From Intrasporangiaceae bacterium (GTDB taxonomy: Bacteria > Actinomycetota > Actinomycetes > Actinomycetales > Dermatophilaceae), in NCBI GenBank assembly GCA_012518475.1, contig JAAYSB010000224.1, positions 1 to 9,663 on the forward strand: 9,663 nt of DNA, in the 5' to 3' direction. Of this stretch, positions 6,126-9,663 are shown piece by piece. Under the pieces are notes generated by a model. The model was given only the letters and a program-made list of their open reading frames with translations. It was not told the DNA's origin and ran no database searches. Each line of letters begins with the position of its first letter. The first letter of the stretch is position 1. The translations under genes were made by a program, and so were the position numbers.

Positions 6126-6980
6126 ATGAAGGCCGATGCGATCCTCACCCTCTCCTGCCCGGACCGGCCGGGCATCGTCGCTGCCGTGAGCCAGGTGCTC
6201 TTCGAGCACGGCGCGAACATCGAGGAGAGTCAGCAGTTCGACGACGACCGGACCGATACGTTCTTCATGCGGATCGCGTTCTCCATCGCCGAGGGCGGGC
6301 CCAGCGTGCAGGAGTGGCGTGGGCTCATCGCCCCGGTCGCCGAGCAGCTCGGGATGGAGTGGTCGATCCACGACGCCCAGCGGCCCTGCCGGACGCTGAT
6401 CATGGTGAGCCGCTTCGGGCACTGCCTCAACGACCTCCTCTTCCGGTGGAAGAGCGGCGCACTGCACATCGACATCCCCGTCATCGTCTCCAACCATGAG
6501 GACATGGCCCCGCTCGCCGCGATGTACGACATCCCCTTCGTCGTCATCCCCGTGACGAAGGAGACCAAGATCGACGCCGAGATCCGCCTCCGGGAGGTCA
6601 TCGCGGAGTACGACATCGACCTCGTCGTCCTCGCCCGCTACATGCAGATCCTCTCCGACGACCTCTCCCGCGACCTGCACGGTCGGGTCATCAACATCCA
6701 CCACTCCTTCCTGCCGTCCTTCAAGGGCGCCAAGCCGTACCACCAGGCTTTCGCCCGAGGGGTCAAGCTCGTCGGCGCGACCGCGCACTATGTCACCGCC
6801 GACCTCGACGAGGGGCCGATCATCGAGCAGGACGTCGTGCGGGCCGACCACCGGATGACGGCCGAGGACCTCGTCAGCGCCGGCCAGGAGTGCGAGTCAC
6901 GGGTCCTCGCCCGGGCAGTGAAGTGGCACGCCGAGAGCCGGGTGCTGCTCAACGACGACCGGACCGTCGTCTTCAGCTGA
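6126..6980 (+). CDS. purU: Formyltetrahydrofolate deformylase
   Basis: Hydrolyses 10-formyltetrahydrofolate to formate and tetrahydrofolate in the cytoplasm, balancing the one-carbon pool and supplying formate for purine synthesis by PurT-type enzymes where present. The 284-aa length is normal. An N-terminal ACT domain (about 4-85) opens with LTLSCPDRPGIVAAVSQVLF (7-26), with NIEESQQF at 31-38. The formyltransferase fold follows from about 88: RPCRTLIMVSRFGHCLNDLL (86-105), IPVIVSNHEDM (117-127) and LVVLARYMQIL (166-176). The catalytic triad expected from the GART family is visible as N190 and H192 in VINIHHSFLPSFKGA (188-202) and D228 in ADLDEGPIIEQD (225-236). The ACT domain at the front separates it from PurN and methionyl-tRNA formyltransferase. 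It is preceded by the hairpin and quadruplex region, so it probably forms its own transcription unit. In characterised enzymes the ACT domain mediates methionine and glycine control; here that is inferred. Confidence 0.95.
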   Translation: MKADAILTLSCPDRPGIVAAVSQVLFEHGANIEESQQFDDDRTDTFFMRIAFSIAEGGPSVQEWRGLIAPVAEQLGMEWSIHDAQRPCRTLIMVSRFGHCLNDLLFRWKSGALHIDIPVIVSNHEDMAPLAAMYDIPFVVIPVTKETKIDAEIRLREVIAEYDIDLVVLARYMQILSDDLSRDLHGRVINIHHSFLPSFKGAKPYHQAFARGVKLVGATAHYVTADLDEGPIIEQDVVRADHRMTAEDLVSAGQECESRVLARAVKWHAESRVLLNDDRTVVFS

Positions 6981-6983
6981 CGT

Positions 6984-7017
6984 CCTCGGCCGAGGGCGTT
7001 GCCGACTCGGGCCGCGG
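6984..7017 (+). terminator. Candidate U-less terminator hairpin after purU
   Basis: The stem begins 3 nt after the purU stop. CGGCC (6987-6991) pairs with GGCCG (7010-7014), GAG (6992-6994) with CTC (7006-7008), and GGC (6995-6997) with GCC (7001-7003). One G and a GA are bulged on the 3' side, and there is a 3-nt GTT loop. CC/GG at the base adds two pairs beyond a T/C mismatch. The 5' arm also contains the perfect palindrome CCTCGGCCGAGG (6984-6995). There is no U-tract. Unlike the other two hairpins it shows no strand-specific wobble pairs, so support is weaker. Confidence 0.4.
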
Positions 7018-7070
7018 CTGCCCGGCCAGCGGGCTGTGGAAAACTCCAGGGGCCCGGCCCTGATCTTGGG

Positions 7071-7076
7071 CAGTCT
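7071..7076 (+). promoter_or_regulatory. Putative -10-like element upstream of the 141-aa gene
   Basis: CAGTCT is followed by 6 nt (TGGGGG) and the ATG at 7083. It matches the [T/C]ANNNT pattern at the leaderless distance. The G-run before the ATG is not a proper Shine-Dalgarno and is too close to the start to work well as one. Confidence 0.35.
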
Positions 7077-7082
7077 TGGGGG

Positions 7083-7508
7083 ATGACGACGAGAGAGCTC
7101 CCGCCGCCGCTGCGCACGGAGAACGACGCGGCCGACCACCTCGACGACGTGCTGTGCCTGGAGGACATCGTCGAGGGCTGCCTCGTTCTGACCTTCTGCG
7201 AGGCCCACGACGACCACCTCCAGCCCCTGGCCACAGCGCTCCTCGGCGAGCTGCCGCACGGGCTCACCCCGCGTGATGTCTGCGACCGGTGGGTGGCTGC
7301 TCTGACCTGCCACGGCGGCGTCCCTCCGGCCGTCGTCTTCGCCCGGGCTCGCGAGGGTCGCAGCTATGTCCTCGATGACGACCGGGCCTGGCACGAGGCG
7401 ATGCTCGGCTCCTGTCGGGAGCACGACCTCGTGCTCGAGGCAGCCTTCGTCGTGACTCAGCACGCGGTCATTCCCTTCCCGGCTCCGCTCTCGCCGGATG
7501 GTGCCTGA
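7083..7508 (+). CDS. Hypothetical 141-aa acidic protein, family not recognised
   Basis: I do not recognise this protein. It is small, acidic and without signal peptide or membrane segments, so presumably cytoplasmic. Visible features are a charged N-terminus (NDAADHLDDVLCLEDI, 14-29), a hydrophobic strand LVLTFCEAHDDH (34-45), an amphipathic helix LTPRDVCDRWVAAL (61-74), strand AVVFAR (83-88), then RAWHEAMLGSCREHDLVLEA (101-120) and FVVTQHAVIPFP (122-133). The alternating strand-helix order with a closing strand loosely recalls RadC/JAB-type domains, but the HxH metal-binding site of that family is absent, so I do not assign it. Three cysteines (C25, C39 and C68) plus C76 and C111 show no zinc-finger spacing. 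The coding bias is typical of neighbouring genes and no sign of transfer is seen. The ATG at 7083 is preferred over an upstream in-frame start at 6999, which would add a GC-rich, low-complexity 28 residues. It lies between purU and parA with gaps of 102 and 88 bp, so probably has its own promoter. Confidence 0.75.
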   Translation: MTTRELPPPLRTENDAADHLDDVLCLEDIVEGCLVLTFCEAHDDHLQPLATALLGELPHGLTPRDVCDRWVAALTCHGGVPPAVVFARAREGRSYVLDDDRAWHEAMLGSCREHDLVLEAAFVVTQHAVIPFPAPLSPDGA

Positions 7509-7583
7509 CTGCGACGGACGGGAGGTGATGGACGAAACACCCGGAGGGCTCGACCGGTGGCAGGGCAGGCGGTGGCGGGATGA

Positions 7584-7589
7584 CAAACT
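7584..7589 (+). promoter_or_regulatory. Putative -10-like element of parA
   Basis: CAAACT is followed by 7 nt (AGGGGCC) and the parA ATG at 7597. It matches [T/C]ANNNT at the leaderless distance and sits in the only A-rich stretch of this intergenic region. AGGGG at 7590-7594 lies just 2 nt before the ATG, too close to act as a Shine-Dalgarno. Confidence 0.4.
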
Positions 7590-7596
7590 AGGGGCC

Positions 7597-8376
7597 ATGG
7601 CGCGACGCAAGGCCCCTACGGCCACGATCATCTCCCTGGCCAACCAGAAGGGCGGCGTCGCGAAGACGACCTCCGTGGCCTCCCTCGGGGCGGCCTTCAC
7701 CGAGCTCGGCAAGCGGGTCCTCCTCGTCGACCTCGACCCCCAGGCGAGCCTCACCTTCAGCCTCGGTGTCGACCCGGACGCCGTCGAGACCTCGATCAAC
7801 GAGGTCCTCCTCGGCCGGGCGGAGCTGTCGGAGGCCATCCTCGAGACCGAGGAGGGAGTCGACGTGGTGCCGAGCACGATCGATCTCGCGGGCGCCGAGG
7901 CCCAGCTGCTGCCCCGGCCCGGCCGCGAGTACGTGCTGGCCGGAGTCCTGGAGGACGTCGCCGAGGACTACGACATCATCCTGCTCGACTGCTCGCCGAC
8001 GCTCGGCGTGCTCACCCTCAACGCCCTCACCGCCAGCCACCACCTCATCATCCCCATGCCGGCCGAGATGCTCAGCCACCGCGGGGTCGGGCAGCTCCTC
8101 GACACGGTCAAGGACGTTCGCCGGATCCTCAACAAGAAGCTCAAGATCATCGGCATCCTCGCGACGATGTATGACGGCCGCAGCAACCACTCCCGCGAGG
8201 TCCTCGCCGACGTGGGAGAGCGCTACAACGTCACCGTCCTCGAGCCGCCGATCCCGCGCACCGTCCGGTTCGCCGAGGCCCCGGCGGTCGGCCGTTCGAT
8301 CCTCACATCGAGTCGCAGGTCCAAGGGCGCCCAGGCCTATCGCGCCGTCGCCGAGGACATCCTCTCCCGCATCTGA
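7597..8376 (+). CDS. ParA/Soj-family Walker ATPase without a partner ParB
   Basis: A 259-aa MinD/ParA-type P-loop ATPase. The deviant Walker A is QKGGVAKTTS (17-26), with the signature lysine K18 and the P-loop lysine K23. VDLDPQASLTF (44-54) carries the switch I aspartate region, and YDIILLDCSPTLGVLTLNAL (125-144) carries Walker B with D131. The C-terminal part includes MYDGRSNHSREVL (191-203) and IPRTVRFAEAPAVGRSI (219-235), as in Soj-like proteins. ParA proteins form ATP-dependent dimers on DNA and move cargo. No ParB gene or parS-like site is visible nearby, so this is unlikely to be the main chromosome-segregation ParA, which normally sits beside parB. Actinobacteria carry extra ParA paralogues, and one, Rv3213c of M. 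tuberculosis, lies near the rhlE DEAD-box helicase gene. The probable helicase tail at the right edge suggests the same neighbourhood. I chose the ATG at 7597 because the fold begins at residue 9; the frame is open back to 7498. Confidence 0.9.
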   Translation: MARRKAPTATIISLANQKGGVAKTTSVASLGAAFTELGKRVLLVDLDPQASLTFSLGVDPDAVETSINEVLLGRAELSEAILETEEGVDVVPSTIDLAGAEAQLLPRPGREYVLAGVLEDVAEDYDIILLDCSPTLGVLTLNALTASHHLIIPMPAEMLSHRGVGQLLDTVKDVRRILNKKLKIIGILATMYDGRSNHSREVLADVGERYNVTVLEPPIPRTVRFAEAPAVGRSILTSSRRSKGAQAYRAVAEDILSRI

Positions 8377-8414
8377 GCAGCCGCTGCTGTTCCCGTTCCT
8401 GATCGGAGACCCCC

Positions 8415-9467
8415 ATGAGCACGACGACCCGAGCCCTTGCCGCCCCGTCCGCCGGAGCACCCTTCGAGGCAGTGACCATCGAGCGCCGGGACCTGCGTCC
8501 GAACGACGTGCGGATCAAGATCGCGTATGCCGGGGTCTGCCACAGTGACATCCACCAGGTCCGCGAGGAGTGGGGGAGGGCGCTGTTCCCCATGGTTCCC
8601 GGGCACGAGATCGCCGGGACGGTCACCGAGATCGGCTCCGACGTCACCCGCCACCAGGTGGGCGACCGGGTCGGGGTCGGCTGCATGGTCGACAGCTGCG
8701 GCGAGTGCGAGATGTGCGAAGCCGACCACGAGAACTTCTGCCAGAACCGGACGGTGTGGACCTACAACGACACCTATCCCGACGGCGAGGTCGCGATGGG
8801 CGGCTACAGCCAGGAGGTCGTCGTCGCCGAGCGCTTCGCCGCCCGCATCCCCGAGGGGATCGAGCTCGACGTCGCGGCGCCACTGCTCTGTGCCGGGGTC
8901 ACGGTCTTCAACCCCCTCAAGCGCTGGGGCGCCGGCCCGGGCAAGAAGGTCGCCGTCATCGGCCTGGGTGGGCTCGGGCACATGGCCGTCAAGATCGCGG
9001 CCGCGATGGGGGCGGAGGTCACTGTCCTGTCCCAGTCGATGTCGAAGGCGGAGGACGGCAAGGCCTTCGGTGCCGTGGACTACCGAGCCACCGCCGACGG
9101 ATCGGCCTTCAAGGAGCTGCGCGGCAGCTTCGACATCATCATCAACACGGTGAGCGTCGATGTGCCCCTCGACCGCTACCTCGGGATGCTGCGGCCCTTC
9201 GGCGCGGTCGTCAACGTCGGTCTTCCGACCAGTCCGCAGCAGGTCCGGATTAGCTCACTGACCAGTGGGGACAAGGTTCTCACCGGCTCGAATATCGGCG
9301 GCATGGCGATCACCCAGGAGATGCTCGACTTCTGCGCAGAGCACGGGATCGGCGCGACCATCGAGACGATCTCCGCCGACCAGGTCACCGAGGCATACGA
9401 CCGGGTGGTCGGCTCGGACGTGCGATACCGCTTCGTCATCGACGTGAGCACCATCCCCGCGGAGTAG
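8415..9467 (+). CDS. Zinc-dependent NAD(P) alcohol dehydrogenase, cinnamyl-alcohol-dehydrogenase type
   Basis: A medium-chain zinc alcohol/aldehyde oxidoreductase of 350 aa, the usual length. Catalytic zinc ligands are C42 in AGVCHSDIH (39-47), H64 in PGHE (62-65) and C159 in PLLCAGVTV (156-164). The structural zinc loop DSCGECEMCEADHENFC (93-109) supplies C95, C98, C101 and C109. The Rossmann motif is VIGLGGLGHMAVKIA (181-195). The second strand ends in VLSQSMSK (204-211), with serine where NAD-specific enzymes have aspartate, so NADP(H) preference is likely. The pattern matches the broad-specificity YahK/cinnamyl-alcohol-dehydrogenase group, which mostly reduces aldehydes to alcohols; the real substrate cannot be read from sequence. 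GGAG at 8405-8408, 6 nt before the ATG, is a good ribosome binding site. It starts 38 nt after parA and may be co-transcribed with it, without any obvious functional link. It converges with a minus-strand gene. Confidence 0.93.
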   Translation: MSTTTRALAAPSAGAPFEAVTIERRDLRPNDVRIKIAYAGVCHSDIHQVREEWGRALFPMVPGHEIAGTVTEIGSDVTRHQVGDRVGVGCMVDSCGECEMCEADHENFCQNRTVWTYNDTYPDGEVAMGGYSQEVVVAERFAARIPEGIELDVAAPLLCAGVTVFNPLKRWGAGPGKKVAVIGLGGLGHMAVKIAAAMGAEVTVLSQSMSKAEDGKAFGAVDYRATADGSAFKELRGSFDIIINTVSVDVPLDRYLGMLRPFGAVVNVGLPTSPQQVRISSLTSGDKVLTGSNIGGMAITQEMLDFCAEHGIGATIETISADQVTEAYDRVVGSDVRYRFVIDVSTIPAE

Positions 9468-9477
9468 GCCCGTCGTC

Positions 9478-9517
9478 GCCGACGCCGTCACAACCTCGCG
9501 GCTGCGACGGCGTCGGC
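9478..9517 (-). terminator. Hairpin between the convergent genes, best paired in minus-strand RNA
   Basis: The arms GCCGACGCCGTC (9478-9489) and GACGGCGTCGGC (9506-9517) are a perfect 12-bp inverted repeat. Six further facing positions lead to a 4-nt loop (9496-9499). On the plus strand two of those six are A facing C (9490/9505 and 9493/9502). In minus-strand RNA both become U.G pairs, giving an unbroken 18-bp stem closed by GCGA, a GNRA tetraloop. The next outward position (9477/9518) also becomes a G.U pair only on the minus strand. The stem starts 10 nt after the stop of the minus-strand gene. No U-tract follows. The perfect core may also stop the alcohol dehydrogenase transcript, whose stop lies 10 nt to the left. 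Confidence 0.75.
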
Positions 9518-9527
9518 ACGGCTGTCC

Positions 9528-9663
9528 TCAGCTGTCGCCGGCGGAGGTGCTGCCACCGCGCGTGCGGCGCCGGCGGCGACCACCGGAACCGGAGCGGCGG
9601 CCGCCCTCAGGTGCGGAGCCCGATCCCGAGCGGCGCTCGCCGTCACGGCGGCCATTGCGCTCA
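9528..9663 (-). CDS. C-terminal tail of a probable DEAD-box RNA helicase, 5' part outside the window
   Basis: The last 44 codons and the TGA of a leftward gene are present; the rest lies beyond the right edge. The visible residues are a low-complexity Arg/Gly/Ser tail, including GGRRSGSGGRRRRRTRGGST (20-39 of the visible part) and ending SAGDS. Such basic RNA-binding tails end actinobacterial RhlE-type DEAD-box helicases. A nearby ParA gene, as in the Rv3211 (rhlE) to Rv3213c region of M. tuberculosis, supports that reading. No helicase core motif is visible, so RNase E/G or another RNA-binding protein with a basic tail cannot be excluded. A strong strand-matched hairpin follows the stop codon. 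Confidence 0.55.
   Translation of the reverse strand, partial: ERNGRRDGERRSGSGSAPEGGRRSGSGGRRRRRTRGGSTSAGDS

Noticed and set aside
7048..7082. G-runs upstream of the 141-aa gene as a third quadruplex
   Set aside because: There are too few GGG runs within loop limits, and the first G-run pairs in a short CAGGG/CCCTG palindrome instead.
7538..7559. Hairpin CACCCGG / CCGGTG between the 141-aa gene and parA
   Set aside because: It has only six pairs with a bulge and a 9-nt loop, no U-tract and no strand polarity. This is not distinguishable from chance in GC-rich DNA.
7498..7596. In-frame 33-codon N-terminal extension of parA, including GGGAGG just before an ATG at 7528
   Set aside because: The Shine-Dalgarno-like run is only a few bases from that ATG, the extra residues are unlike ParA N-termini, and the ATG at 7597 has a promoter-like element at the proper distance.
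8376..8388. Small hairpin AGCAG / CTGCT just after parA
   Set aside because: Five pairs is too weak for a terminator, and the alcohol dehydrogenase gene follows after 38 nt with its own ribosome binding site.
5985..8981. Several minus-strand open frames of 210-330 codons (5985-6851, 6897-7877, 7588-8460, 8337-8981)
   Set aside because: Each mirrors a well-supported plus-strand gene (purU, the 141-aa gene, parA or the alcohol dehydrogenase) and shows no protein-family signature.
1..9663. Possible hidden defence, biosynthetic or mobile system
   Set aside because: All confident genes are housekeeping or metabolic. No transposase, integrase, toxin-antitoxin pair, CRISPR repeat, terminal repeats or composition break was seen.

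Overview
The window is high-GC DNA (GC-rich third codon positions, GTG used as a start, leaderless-looking gene starts, hairpins without U-tracts). It looks like a chromosomal segment from an actinobacterium. The gene content and the arginine-rich helicase tail would fit Micrococcales, perhaps Intrasporangiaceae, but that placement is an impression and not a measurement. The window is densely coded and no gene-free stretch exceeds about 130 bases. I see no tRNA, rRNA, CRISPR array, transposase, phage gene or integration site.

Layout, left to right. Minus strand: an apparent operon transcribed leftwards, glpK (glycerol kinase, 2423-3949), glpD (aerobic glycerol-3-phosphate dehydrogenase, 649-2394) and a YceH/DUF480 winged-helix protein (633 down to the window edge). 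GlpK phosphorylates glycerol and GlpD oxidises the glycerol 3-phosphate to dihydroxyacetone phosphate. No glpF or glp regulator is in view. A 116-bp divergent intergenic region separates this operon from rightward genes. Plus strand: a 354-aa double-hotdog MaoC-type dehydratase most like mesaconyl-CoA hydratase (4066-5130), then 21 bp later a PHP-domain phosphoesterase (5152-6000). This pair ends in a remarkable 64-nt hairpin that begins on the base after the stop codon, and a G-quadruplex motif overlaps its 3' arm. Next come purU (formyltetrahydrofolate deformylase, 6126-6980), an unrecognised 141-aa acidic protein (7083-7508), an orphan ParA-type ATPase (7597-8376) and a zinc alcohol dehydrogenase of the cinnamyl-alcohol-dehydrogenase type (8415-9467). 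At the right edge is the last 44 residues of a minus-strand gene, probably a DEAD-box RNA helicase. It converges on the alcohol dehydrogenase, with a strong hairpin between them.

These are ordinary housekeeping and central-metabolism genes. I found no defence system, biosynthetic cluster or clearly new multi-gene system, and I do not want to present one. The more interesting signals are non-coding. Two terminator-like hairpins have G.U pairs that form only in the RNA of the gene they follow. Two intergenic G-quadruplex motifs lie on the plus strand, one against a promoter and one entangled with a terminator. Five of the eight visible gene starts have a -10-like hexamer ([T/C]ANNNT) exactly 6 or 7 bases before the ATG and mostly lack a Shine-Dalgarno sequence, which suggests leaderless transcripts for the first genes of transcription units. 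Genes inside operons have recognisable or weak ribosome binding sites instead.
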